Source: Terrirhizobium terrae | GTDB taxonomy: Bacteria > Pseudomonadota > Alphaproteobacteria > Rhizobiales > Rhizobiaceae | Assembly (NCBI RefSeq): GCF_030323265.1 | Contig: NZ_CP104990.1 | Location: forward strand, 496,001 to 560,000 | Direction of reading: 5' to 3' | Length of the DNA: 64,000 nt | The notes under the pieces: model-generated | Seen by the model: only the letters and a program-made list of their open reading frames with translations | The model's database searches: none | What the model was told of the DNA's origin: nothing | Translations under genes and position numbers: made by a program | Shown here: positions 1 through 8,043 of the stretch, piece by piece | Layout of the letters: each line of letters starts with the position of its first letter | Position numbering within the stretch: position 1 is the first letter of the stretch

Positions 1-1
1 C

Positions 2-277
2 TGGCGTTCCGAAGATCTCGGATTTGCCCTGTCCGGCGCGCGGGTTTCCGACGAGCTGTTGGCGGACTTCGAAACGCCGATCGCCTTTACCGGGGATTGC
101 GGAGCGGCCAACAGCCTGATCATGGCCACTGTCGCAATGGGCGCAGGGCAGGCCGGTGGGGCGGATAAGGCGGAAGACCACGCCGCCGGCGTTTCGATCC
201 TGTCGATCGCCCTGCCGCAGGGGCCGCGCTGCGTTGCAGTGCTCCAATCTCAAGACAAGCAGGGAGTGGACGCATGA
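2..277 (+). CDS. C-terminal fragment of a T6SS-linked protein, possibly beta-ketoacyl-synthase-like
   Basis: The gene enters from the left edge and is read from base 2 in frame to a TGA at 275-277, giving about 91 residues. The visible part contains a Gly/Ala-rich stretch (TGDCGAANS, then alternating Ala/Gly) followed by hydrophobic beta-strand-like segments (VSILSIALP, RCVAVLQS). This resembles the end of thiolase-fold proteins that accompany DUF4150/DUF2169 genes in type VI secretion loci, but the catalytic part lies outside the window. Its stop overlaps the ATG of the next gene (ATGA), which implies translational coupling with the PAAR protein. The thiolase-like assignment is an inference from a short piece. 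Confidence 0.45.
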   Translation, partial: WRSEDLGFALSGARVSDELLADFETPIAFTGDCGAANSLIMATVAMGAGQAGGADKAEDHAAGVSILSIALPQGPRCVAVLQSQDKQGVDA

Positions 278-1281
278 GGGAAACCGTCTCCATCAATGGG
301 CTGACGCTCTGCCACAAGCATTCCGACGGCTGGGTACGGTCGACCCTGCCGGATGTATGCAAAAGTCCGGACAAGCCCATCCCTTACGTCAATACCGCCT
401 ATGCACGCGATCTGGCCAAGGGCACGATCTCGGTCTTTTCCCATGGCGGCGCGATGTGCGGCATCAAGGGATCGGAATTCAATCGCTCTTTCGGGGATGA
501 GCCCGGTGTGGGCGGCGGTGTAACGTCCGGCGTCAATTTGCACCGCGCGACCTTCCTGTCCTGGTCGCCGAATGTCTTTATGGAAGGGCGCAATGTCACG
601 CGGCTGACGGATCGGATGCTGCTCAACAAGGGCAATACGATGTCGGCCGGCGGCTATTTCACCGGACCGGTCCGCGACGAGAAGAACCGTGAACTGTTGG
701 ACGAAATCTGCAAGGCGGCCTGTGCCTGTCAAGCCGCCGGCACCATGAACGGCCGCTGCGTCGCGGAGAAGATGACTGAATGGGCCCAAAAGAACAATCG
801 CAGTATCGAACCCGAGGTCGCATGGGACCTGAATGACGGGCAATGGACGATGCGGCGCAGGCCTGATGGTTCGATCATGCGCGGCGGCGGAAAGCGGCCC
901 ATCGACTTCATCGATCTCGATAATATGACAGGGACCGAATACAAGGGACCTGGCGACCGCATGCGCGGCAAGCAGAGCGATTATATCGACGAGATCACCG
1001 AACAGCACGATATGACGCGCGAAGACGTGAATTTCAAAAACGATTGCGATTGCTCAGGTGGCGGCAGCGCCCCGGCGCCGGTCACCGTACCGGCGACGGC
1101 ACCCGCCAAGGAGCCCGCCGAGCTCTTGAATGATCCGGTCCAGTGGGCCAAGGAAAATCCATGGAAGGCCACGGGGCTGGCCGTCGGCGGGATCGCCACC
1201 GGCGGCCTCCTGATTTACGGCGGCGCGGCTGCAGCTGCGATTCTGGGAGGGCTGACTTTGACGGCAGCGACGGCGGGTTGA
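274..1281 (+). CDS. PAAR-like (DUF4150) T6SS effector with candidate VRR-Nuc nuclease domain
   Basis: A 335-residue protein. Residues about 5-130 match the DUF4150 PAAR-like fold that caps the VgrG spike of a type VI secretion system (N-terminal VSINGLTLCHKHSDGW, later TYPNTAY-like and Cys/Gly-rich loops). Residues about 170-250 carry a PD-(D/E)xK pattern: D211 and D214 in PIDFID, then E222 and K224 in EYKGPGD, with a following Gln/Asp/Tyr motif (KQSDY). This is the signature order of VRR-Nuc nucleases. A Pro/Ala linker and a hydrophobic Gly/Ala-rich tail (about 296-331) close the protein, perhaps aiding passage through a membrane. The next gene is a DUF3396 protein, the usual immunity family for such effectors. 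Likely role: DNA-cleaving toxin delivered into competitors. Tox-REase-5 is an alternative nuclease family. Confidence 0.8.
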   Translation: MRETVSINGLTLCHKHSDGWVRSTLPDVCKSPDKPIPYVNTAYARDLAKGTISVFSHGGAMCGIKGSEFNRSFGDEPGVGGGVTSGVNLHRATFLSWSPNVFMEGRNVTRLTDRMLLNKGNTMSAGGYFTGPVRDEKNRELLDEICKAACACQAAGTMNGRCVAEKMTEWAQKNNRSIEPEVAWDLNDGQWTMRRRPDGSIMRGGGKRPIDFIDLDNMTGTEYKGPGDRMRGKQSDYIDEITEQHDMTREDVNFKNDCDCSGGGSAPAPVTVPATAPAKEPAELLNDPVQWAKENPWKATGLAVGGIATGGLLIYGGAAAAAILGGLTLTAATAG

Positions 1282-1288
1282 GGACACT

Positions 1289-2266
1289 ATGACGCAAGAC
1301 ACAGACAAGCTATCGGCCGAAGCTGGCGACTGGAGCATTCTCGATAGGATTGCGGTGGAATCCACGCGCGGCGTGCCCCTGCTTCGCTTCGGGCATTATA
1401 TCGATTTTGCGCTGCAGAAGGCGACAAGCCTCGAAATCCGCGAAAGAATGGCCGAGGTCCTGATCGACTATAAGCGGATTTTCGCAAGCCAGGTGACCCA
1501 CTATCTTCCTCATAATGGGCGAAAGCTCCACCCTCTCAAAGGCTTCGATTATGACGCCTATGTCATGGAACGTGCGCGCACGCCGGACAATGTGAAGGAC
1601 GATGAGAGCTTCGAAGCGGCGTTGTTCGGCTATCCGGATGCTCGCGACCTCGATGATCCGACAGTCTATTATGCGGAGGCGGTCGGCAATACGGAAATGC
1701 GGGAATTTTCCCGCATCGCGATCTATCTACCGGCAAGCTGGCCGGAAACGGTCGGCTATGATGAATACAGGTCGCTCGTCCAGCGATGGTGCGAAATGTT
1801 GAAGCCGGCCTACGGCACGGCAGGACTTTCCATTCTGTTCAACGAGGGTCGGCAGGGGCTGGCCGACCGCCTGCTCGCCTTTCCCATCGCACGGCGATTT
1901 CCCGGCCTCGACGTGCCGGAGCAATCTCGCTGGTATGTGCGGATGAACCGTCTGCGGAAGAGGGCAATCAGAACTATCAACTGGTTGACCTTCATCGATG
2001 ACGGTTTCGTCTCCGAATTGGGCGGTACCGACAGACTGGCCGAACAACTCGGGCAAGGGTGCCCCATTTATTCCTATGACGGAGGTATCGTCATCCAGGC
2101 TGGTAAACGGCCCGAAATCGGTGATATCAACCGTGGCCTTGTCCCGCACTCCTATAAGACGGTCTCTGACGTTCTGAAGCCTATTCGATTCGAGGAGCAC
2201 CAGCGACCGCTCATCGATGCGCCGCAGCCGCTCGATCTCGCTGGAGGAAACTCTGCGATGGGTTAA
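1289..2266 (+). CDS. DUF3396 type VI immunity protein
   Basis: A 325-residue soluble protein starting 7 bp after the PAAR-nuclease gene. The central and C-terminal parts carry features of DUF3396, the TsiT/TsiV-like immunity family: a predicted RFPGLDV motif near residue 205, then IRTINWLTFIDDGFVSELGG and a following LAEQLG helix. No signal peptide is present, as expected for a protein that neutralises a nuclease in the cytoplasm. The tight co-orientation with the effector supports an effector-immunity pair. The 3' end is followed by about 270 bp without a recognisable gene before the LysR gene on the other strand. Confidence 0.8.
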   Translation: MTQDTDKLSAEAGDWSILDRIAVESTRGVPLLRFGHYIDFALQKATSLEIRERMAEVLIDYKRIFASQVTHYLPHNGRKLHPLKGFDYDAYVMERARTPDNVKDDESFEAALFGYPDARDLDDPTVYYAEAVGNTEMREFSRIAIYLPASWPETVGYDEYRSLVQRWCEMLKPAYGTAGLSILFNEGRQGLADRLLAFPIARRFPGLDVPEQSRWYVRMNRLRKRAIRTINWLTFIDDGFVSELGGTDRLAEQLGQGCPIYSYDGGIVIQAGKRPEIGDINRGLVPHSYKTVSDVLKPIRFEEHQRPLIDAPQPLDLAGGNSAMG

Positions 2267-2539
2267 ACGGTTCGACTGACATTGGTTTTTGAGATCTCAC
2301 GTTTTCTGCGGCGATAGGTCAAAAGATGACCGTACATCGTACGTACCGTCTTTCATAAAGGACGCGGGCGGAGGATTGGGCCTCATACGCTCCATTATGT
2401 CCAGAAGACCTAGATCTTGAACGACTGCGAAGCACTCGCATCCGCTGCGATTGGTGGACTGCGGACTATTCGGGGCCCAAGCCATCTCGTGAAAGAGGAC
2501 ATCGCGGCGGACCAACTGCTACCGTGATAAACTAGAGCC

Positions 2540-3436
2540 TCACTTGTTCGCAAACTCGCGAGCAGCCTGAATGAACGCACTGAAGGCGGCCGGCGGATTC
2601 TTTCTGCCAGGATAGTATAATGCCAAAGGCGCCAAGGACGGGGTCCACTCTTCGAGAACGCGAACCAATCGGCCGGCCGCAATGTCTTCGCGCACTTCCG
2701 ATTCCATAACGTATCCGAGCCCAACGCCATTCTGAGCCGCTATTTTGACGAGACTAGGCTCGTCGAGCGTGATCGAGCCTTGCACATCGATCTGGACCAC
2801 GTTTCCGTCCTTCTCAAATTTCCATCGGAATAAGGCGTTGTTAGGAAGACGCGCACGGATACATCGGAACCGGTATAGGTCCGCCGGAACGATTGGCGTT
2901 CCGTGAGTGCGCAGGAAATCCGGCGAAGCGACGACGGCGTTGCTGCGCTTTCGACCGAGTGGCACGGCGATCATATCGTGCGGCACCAGGTCGGCAGGTC
3001 TCAGGCCCAGATCGAACCCGGCTCCAACGATGTCGACGAGCCGCCCCTCTGTGACCAGATCAATGTGCACCTGCGGGTAACGCTGCAGGAAGGTGAGGAT
3101 GAGCGGTTCCATCATCTCTCGCGCCGCTGTCGCAAATGCATTGATGCGCAATGTGCCGCTCGGGATATCCTGAAGCGATTGGGCCGTGAGCATGGCATCG
3201 TGAATGTCGGTCATAGCCGGTCCAATCCGTTCGACGAATGTCGTCCCCGCATCCGTGAGCGAGACGCTTCGCGTCGTTCGGTTGAACAGCCGAATGCCCA
3301 GGTTCTTCTCAAGCTTGGCGATGGCATTGCTGAGTGCTGTCGTGGACATGCCGAGATCGAGCGCCGCAGCCCGAAACGAACCGTGACGAGCGATGCTGAG
3401 AACAGCATCCAGATCGGTAAGAACAGACCTCGTCAT
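2540..3436 (-). CDS. LysR-family transcriptional regulator
   Basis: A 298-residue protein with the LysR layout. The N-terminal winged helix-turn-helix spans residues about 5-65 ([35 protein letters not shown], ending [17 protein letters not shown]), followed by a substrate-binding-like effector domain from about 90 to the end. It is read divergently from the SnoaL-SDR gene pair with 138 bp between them, the standard arrangement for a LysR protein that controls its divergent neighbours. The inducer cannot be read from the sequence. Confidence 0.9.
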   Translation of the reverse strand: MTRSVLTDLDAVLSIARHGSFRAAALDLGMSTTALSNAIAKLEKNLGIRLFNRTTRSVSLTDAGTTFVERIGPAMTDIHDAMLTAQSLQDIPSGTLRINAFATAAREMMEPLILTFLQRYPQVHIDLVTEGRLVDIVGAGFDLGLRPADLVPHDMIAVPLGRKRSNAVVASPDFLRTHGTPIVPADLYRFRCIRARLPNNALFRWKFEKDGNVVQIDVQGSITLDEPSLVKIAAQNGVGLGYVMESEVREDIAAGRLVRVLEEWTPSLAPLALYYPGRKNPPAAFSAFIQAAREFANK

Positions 3437-3574
3437 TGTCCCTCTTTTCGCAACGTCTCATCCTATTTAGTCCCGCTTATCGCGTCAATCGCACTGAATT
3501 AAGTTAGCGCCTATCGACCCCGTTGGGCCGAGGTTGCAGTCGGCAAAGGCTGGAAACGTGATTGGAGGACCAAG

Positions 3575-3904
3575 ATGACTGTCAAATTACCCAGGGCCAT
3601 CGAAGCCTATTTCGACGCCGACAGAACTGGAAACCCCGAAACCATCGCTGATGCCTTTACCGAGAACGGTATCGTCAGGGACAAGGGTGAGACCCATAGA
3701 GGGCGCGACGCCATTCGCATGTGGATGGCGGACGAAAGCCAGCAGTACGACTATACAGTAGACCCCTGCCTCATCTCCAATGAACACGGGAAGACCGTGG
3801 TCACTGCCCATGCCGTTGGCGATTTCCCAGGCAGCCCGATCGACCTGCGCTTCATCTTCGTTCTCGCGAACGAAAAGGTCGCCGAGCTGGAGATCACCGT
3901 ATGA
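3575..3904 (+). CDS. SnoaL/NTF2-like small protein
   Basis: A 109-residue protein with the cone-fold pattern of SnoaL-like polyketide-cyclase/ketosteroid-isomerase relatives: helix with [18 protein letters not shown], then [17 protein letters not shown] and a C-terminal beta sheet with [19 protein letters not shown] strong ribosome-binding site (GGAGG) precedes the ATG. Its stop overlaps the start of the SDR gene (ATGA), so the two are co-translated. These small proteins often act as isomerases, dehydratases or ligand binders; the substrate is unknown. Confidence 0.8.
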   Translation: MTVKLPRAIEAYFDADRTGNPETIADAFTENGIVRDKGETHRGRDAIRMWMADESQQYDYTVDPCLISNEHGKTVVTAHAVGDFPGSPIDLRFIFVLANEKVAELEITV

Positions 3905-4679
3905 GCCCCTTTCTCACACTGCAGGGGCGTCGGGCCCTGATAACCGGCGGCACCTCAGGCGCCGGCGCTGCCACGGTGGCGCTCTTCCAGCAGCTTGGCG
4001 CGCGTGTGTTGACCACCGCTCGCAAACGGCCGGCGGATTTATCCGGTGCGGCATTCGCCGAAGCTGACTTGACCACGGGAAGAGGGTTCAAGCTGTCGTC
4101 GATGCGGTACATCGGGAACTTGGTGGGCTCGACATCCTCGTAAATGTGCTGGGCGGCTCTTCCGCTCCTTCAGGCGGCTTTGCCGCGCTCACCGACGAGG
4201 AGTGGGAAAGGGAGTTCGACCTCAATTTCTTTCCGGCGGTCAGGCTCGATCGTGCTCTGATCCCCGGGATGGTCGCGCAGGGAAGTGGTGTCGTCATCCA
4301 CGTCACCTCGATCCAGAACCGCCTGCCTTTACCGGAGGCGACGACCGGCTACGCTTCGGCCAAGGGGGCGCTCAACACCTATAGCAAAAGCATCTCGAAG
4401 GAGGTGTCTCCAAAGGGGGTACGGGTGGTGCGCGTTTCTCCCGGCTGGATCGCCGATCCAGGGGCCAACGGTCTAGCCCTGCGCATAGCCGATGAGGCCG
4501 GTATTGAATACGAGGCTGCACTGCAGGTGATCATGAACTCGCTCGGCGGCATACCGCTCGGACGGCCAGCAGCGCCGGAGGAAGTTGCCGACCTGATCGC
4601 GTTTCTTGCATCGGATCGAGCATCATCGATCACGGGCACAGAGCATGTGATCGATGGCGGGACCGTTCCGACCGCTTGA
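3901..4679 (+). pseudogene. SDR-family oxidoreductase, interrupted by a 1-nt deletion
   Basis: The N-terminal part shows the Rossmann cofactor site ([17 protein letters not shown], TGxxxGxG type). The frame then breaks, and the gene continues one frame over with [17 protein letters not shown], the active-site region [14 protein letters not shown] (Tyr and Lys of YxxxK) and the C-terminal SDR motif [13 protein letters not shown]. The break lies at about 4084-4086, where adding one G to a GGG run restores a continuous protein of about 259 residues. It probably uses NAD(P)H to reduce a carbonyl or oxidise an alcohol. It overlaps the SnoaL gene by 4 bp and is divergent from a LysR regulator. The indel may be a sequencing error rather than true inactivation. 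Confidence 0.85.
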
Positions 4680-4708
4680 GCATTCAGGCCATTGACCACC
4701 ATTGGAGA

Positions 4709-5176
4709 TCAGGCGGGTACATCCCACCCGCCGATCTGGGAATAGATCGCGTTACGGAGATGCCGGACATCGCGGTTGAGAGCCGCGAGTTCCTTCGGCG
4801 TCTGGGTCGAGGCGGCGAGCAAAGTGTTGCTCAGGCAGCCTGCCTTGTGCTGCAAGGCACGGCCTTCGTCGGTCAAGGCGATGACGACCTGCCGCTCGTT
4901 GCTCAGGTTTCGCGTCCTACGCAGCAAGCCGGAGGTCTCAAGTCGCTTCAGGAGCGGTGTCAGGGTGCTGGATTCAAGAGCAAGAGCGCGAGCAATGGCG
5001 CCGACCGTCTGCCCATCTTCGCTCCATAGCACGTTAAGAACCAGATATTGCGGGTAGGTCAGGCCCAGCTCGTCGAGAAGGGGCTTGTAGGCCCGCTGGA
5101 TTGCAATGCCGGCGGTGTAGATCGCGTAGCAAAGCTGGTCCTGCAGTGGCGGTGGATCATTGTGGCGTGCGGTCAT
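4709..5176 (-). CDS. MarR-family (OhrR-like) regulator
   Basis: A 155-residue winged-helix regulator. The N-terminal segment LQDQLCYAIYTAG with Cys16, followed by LGLTYPQYLVLNVLW, matches the OhrR branch, in which this Cys senses organic hydroperoxides. The recognition helix region is VGAIARALALESSTLTPLLKRLE and the wing is RRTRNLSNERQVVIALTDEG. It is divergent from a secreted alpha/beta hydrolase, with two perfect 10-bp palindromes in the shared intergenic region that are plausible operators. Peroxide sensing is inferred from family resemblance; no Ohr gene is nearby. Confidence 0.88.
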   Translation of the reverse strand: MTARHNDPPPLQDQLCYAIYTAGIAIQRAYKPLLDELGLTYPQYLVLNVLWSEDGQTVGAIARALALESSTLTPLLKRLETSGLLRRTRNLSNERQVVIALTDEGRALQHKAGCLSNTLLAASTQTPKELAALNRDVRHLRNAIYSQIGGWDVPA

Positions 5177-5226
5177 TCTGAGCTCCTGTCCGTGTGAAAT
5201 GTAACGAACGAAACGACGAAAAACAA

Positions 5227-5289
5227 TATCGCGATAATAATTACGTTGACGCGCAGAATAAAGTCTGGCAGCTTAAATATATCGCGATA
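5227..5289. promoter_or_regulatory. Twin palindromic operators between marR and the hydrolase gene
   Basis: Two identical perfect palindromes, TATCGCGATA, lie at 5227-5236 and 5280-5289, 53 bp apart, in the 145-bp region between the divergent MarR and hydrolase genes. A further related half (TTATCGCAATTA) follows at about 5294-5305, close to the hydrolase ribosome-binding site AGGAG. One copy would cover each promoter, as expected for a MarR protein repressing both itself and its neighbour. Palindromes are seen directly; binding is inferred. Confidence 0.6.
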
Positions 5290-5321
5290 AGTATTATCGC
5301 AATTAACAAGAGGAGAAAGCC

Positions 5322-6113
5322 ATGATACGAAAGACCACTATCACCGTCGCCGCGATTGCAGCCGCAGCCTCCTTAGCTGCCGCACTGCCGACAAATGCCG
5401 CTGACCCCATCCCCCAGGATCAGTCCGTCAGAAACGTCGTCCTCGTTCATGGAGCCTTTGCGGACGGCTCTGGTTGGAGGGGCGTGTATGACAACCTCAC
5501 CAAGCGTGGTTATCGCGTGACCATCGTCCAGAATCCGCTGACGTCTCTCGCCGATGACGTTGCCGCGACTGCCCGCGCGCTTGAGCGCCAGGACGGCCCG
5601 GTCATTCTCGTCGGACATTCCTGGGGCGGTACTGTCATCACCGAAGCCGGTATCGATCAGAAGGTTGCCGGCCTCGTCTATGTCTCCGCGCTTTCTCCGA
5701 ATGCCGGCGAAACGACGGCTCAGCAATACGAGGGTTTTGCTCCGGCATCGGAGTTCGTCATCGAAACCACGACGGATGGTTTTGGCTATGTCAGCCCGGA
5801 TAAATTCAAGGCTGGGTTCGCGCATGACGTCAGCGACGCCGATGTTGCGTTCATGAGAGATGCCCAGGTCCCGATCAATATGTCGGCATTCGCCACGAAG
5901 CTTGAACATGCCGCCTGGCGCACGAAGCCAAGCTGGGCTGTCATCGCAACCGAAGACAAGGCTTTCGATCAGGCCATGCTGATCCACATGGCTGAACGCA
6001 TCAAGGCGAAGATCGCCAAGGTCTCGGCAAGCCATGCACTGTTCATGACCCAGCCGGAGGCCGTGGCCGAAACCATTGATCAGGCCGCCAAGGCCGTCTC
6101 GGCGAAGAAGTAA
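5322..6113 (+). CDS. Secreted alpha/beta-fold hydrolase
   Basis: A 263-residue protein with a signal peptide (basic MIRKTT, Ala-rich core, cleavage near NAADPI at about residue 27), so it probably works in the periplasm. The hydrolase core contains the oxyanion HGAF motif (VLVHGAFADGS) and the nucleophile elbow GHSWGG with Ser100. A His near residue 239 (SASHALFMTQPE) and an Asp/Glu near ATEDKAF are the likely rest of the triad. It resembles the EstC/pyrethroid-hydrolase branch. A good ribosome-binding site (AGGAG) precedes the start. It is divergently controlled by the MarR gene. The natural ester or amide substrate is unknown. Confidence 0.88.
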   Translation: MIRKTTITVAAIAAAASLAAALPTNAADPIPQDQSVRNVVLVHGAFADGSGWRGVYDNLTKRGYRVTIVQNPLTSLADDVAATARALERQDGPVILVGHSWGGTVITEAGIDQKVAGLVYVSALSPNAGETTAQQYEGFAPASEFVIETTTDGFGYVSPDKFKAGFAHDVSDADVAFMRDAQVPINMSAFATKLEHAAWRTKPSWAVIATEDKAFDQAMLIHMAERIKAKIAKVSASHALFMTQPEAVAETIDQAAKAVSAKK

Positions 6114-6125
6114 TGTCAGGCACAG

Positions 6126-6157
6126 CGTCATCGGGACGGCCAAATGTCCCGATGACG
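6126..6157 (+). terminator. Perfect hairpin after the hydrolase gene
   Basis: A 12-bp perfect stem (CGTCATCGGGAC pairing with GTCCCGATGACG) with an 8-nt loop begins 13 bp after the hydrolase stop. No clear T tract follows, so it may be an RNA-stabilising or Rho-assisted hairpin rather than a classical intrinsic terminator. Confidence 0.6.
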
Positions 6158-6298
6158 ACAAGCAGTACCAGCTTGATCAAAAAAGGCGGACTGGGTCACC
6201 CCTTCGAGGGCAGCTGATTTCGGGCTGAGCCTCAACGGCTGCCCTCGCATTTCCATAATTCACGAATTTGAGTGCAATCCATTCACGGAGGTAATCAC

Positions 6299-7909
6299 GT
6301 GACGCTGAATACTCATGACCAAAATCCAATTGAACTTAAGGCAAACCCTCAGCGCGAGGTCGATGATGTCTTCGACTTCATCGTTTGTGGCGCAGGATCC
6401 AGCGGGTCCGTTGTTGCGGCACGTCTGGCGGAGGATGGAAACGCACGCGTTCTTCTTCTCGAGGCTGGCGGGGATGATGCGGACGAAGCCGTCACGAACC
6501 CCGCGCTATGGCCGCTTAATCTCGGCTCTAGTCGGGATTGGGGCTTTGTTGGACAGCCGGCACCTGGCCTGGATGGGCGACGTCTGCCACTCAGCATGGG
6601 CAAGGGGCTCGGCGGCGGTTCGAGTATCAACGTCATGGTTTGGGCGAGGGGGCATAAACACGACTGGGACTACTTTGCCTCAGAGGCCGGCGACGACGCC
6701 TGGGGCTATGAGTCAGTCCTGGGCTACTATCGCCGCATCGAAAACTGGCAGGGCGCACCGGATCCATTCCGTCGTGGTATAGGAGGGCCGGCCTATGTCG
6801 CGCAGCCACAGTCACCTCAGCCTGTTGCTGAAGCTTTGTTGAGTGCCGCGTCCACGATCGGCATTCCAGTCTACGATACCCCGAACGGCGAGATGATGGA
6901 GTCCGCAGGCGGTGCCTCGATCGCTGAGCTTCGGATCCGCGATGGAAGGCGAGAGACCGTGTTCGAGTCTTATGTTCGCCCGCTCATGTCGCAGCCGAAC
7001 CTAACCGTGTTGACCAAGGTGTTGGTTAGGCGCCTGATATTCGAAGGCCAGCGCGTGATCGGTGTCGAAGTGCTCCTCGAAGGCAAGAGACGTCAGTTCA
7101 TGGCGCGGTACGAGACGGTTCTCTCGCTCGGGGCAATCCATACGCCGAAGGTCTTGATGCAATCGGGTATCGGCCCGGAAGAGGATTTGCGATCGCACGG
7201 TATTGCCGTCGTGCAGCACCTGCCTGGTATCGGTCGCAATCATCAGGACCATCTTGCATTCGGCTGCACCTGGGCCTACCGAAAGCCCGAACCCATTGGC
7301 GGTAGTGGCTGCGAAGCGAAGCTCTATTGGAAAAGCGACTCGCGTCTAACCCAGCCTGACATTCTCCAGTGCCAGCTGGAATTTGCCGTTCCGTCGCCGA
7401 TCGAAACGGGTCTCGAAACGCCGGAACATGGCTGGACGATGTTCAACGGCCTTGCACAACCGAAGAGCCGTGGCCGATTGCGGCTCTCTGGCCCCGACGT
7501 AGGCGACCAGATTCTCATAGAACCAAATTCACTTAGTGAGCCGGAAGATATGGCTGCTGCCCTGGCCGCCGTGGAATTGTGCCGCGAACTCGGGAACAGC
7601 GACGGTTTCACGCCTTTGGTGACAAGCGAAACCGCTCCTGGTTCGCGCAATAGATCTGGGATGATCGACTTCATCCGGCGTTCGGCCGTCACCTACTGGC
7701 ATCAGTCCTGCACCGCTAAGATGGGGCGTGACAGCATGTCGGTGGTCGACAGCGAGCTCAAAGTCTACGGCATATCCGGTCTTCGCATTGCGGACTCTTC
7801 AATCATGCCGCGGATCACAACCGGCAACACCATGGCCCCTTGCGTCGTTATCGGTGAGCGTGCGGCTGATCTGATCCGGAAGATGCACGGTCTCGCGGAG
7901 GAGAACTAA
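6299..7909 (+). CDS. GMC-family FAD oxidoreductase (choline-dehydrogenase-like)
   Basis: A flavoenzyme of about 536 residues. The N-terminal FAD site is FDFIVCGAGSSGSVVAARLAED ending in VLLLEAGG. GMC signature 1 lies around LSMGKGLGGGSSINVMVWARG, and signature 2 is GAIHTPKVLMQSGIGPEEDL. The C-terminal catalytic segment YWHQSCTAKMG has the His, followed by GLRIADSSIMPRITTGNT. It would oxidise an alcohol group, passing electrons to a quinone or oxygen. I chose the GTG at 6299 because GGAGG lies 7 bp upstream; a GTG at 6272 in the same frame has no such site. It stands alone, downstream of the hydrolase. Confidence 0.9.
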   Translation: MTLNTHDQNPIELKANPQREVDDVFDFIVCGAGSSGSVVAARLAEDGNARVLLLEAGGDDADEAVTNPALWPLNLGSSRDWGFVGQPAPGLDGRRLPLSMGKGLGGGSSINVMVWARGHKHDWDYFASEAGDDAWGYESVLGYYRRIENWQGAPDPFRRGIGGPAYVAQPQSPQPVAEALLSAASTIGIPVYDTPNGEMMESAGGASIAELRIRDGRRETVFESYVRPLMSQPNLTVLTKVLVRRLIFEGQRVIGVEVLLEGKRRQFMARYETVLSLGAIHTPKVLMQSGIGPEEDLRSHGIAVVQHLPGIGRNHQDHLAFGCTWAYRKPEPIGGSGCEAKLYWKSDSRLTQPDILQCQLEFAVPSPIETGLETPEHGWTMFNGLAQPKSRGRLRLSGPDVGDQILIEPNSLSEPEDMAAALAAVELCRELGNSDGFTPLVTSETAPGSRNRSGMIDFIRRSAVTYWHQSCTAKMGRDSMSVVDSELKVYGISGLRIADSSIMPRITTGNTMAPCVVIGERAADLIRKMHGLAEEN

Positions 7910-8043
7910 AACCAAACTCAGGCTGGCTGAAAATATCTATAAAGTTTCGGCGCCCAGGCCGGAACCGGCCGCCGAGTCATAAACTGCGGGTCGGCGGTTC
8001 GTAATGGTTCACGACCTCTAACAGCTAGTCGCCTTCAATCATC

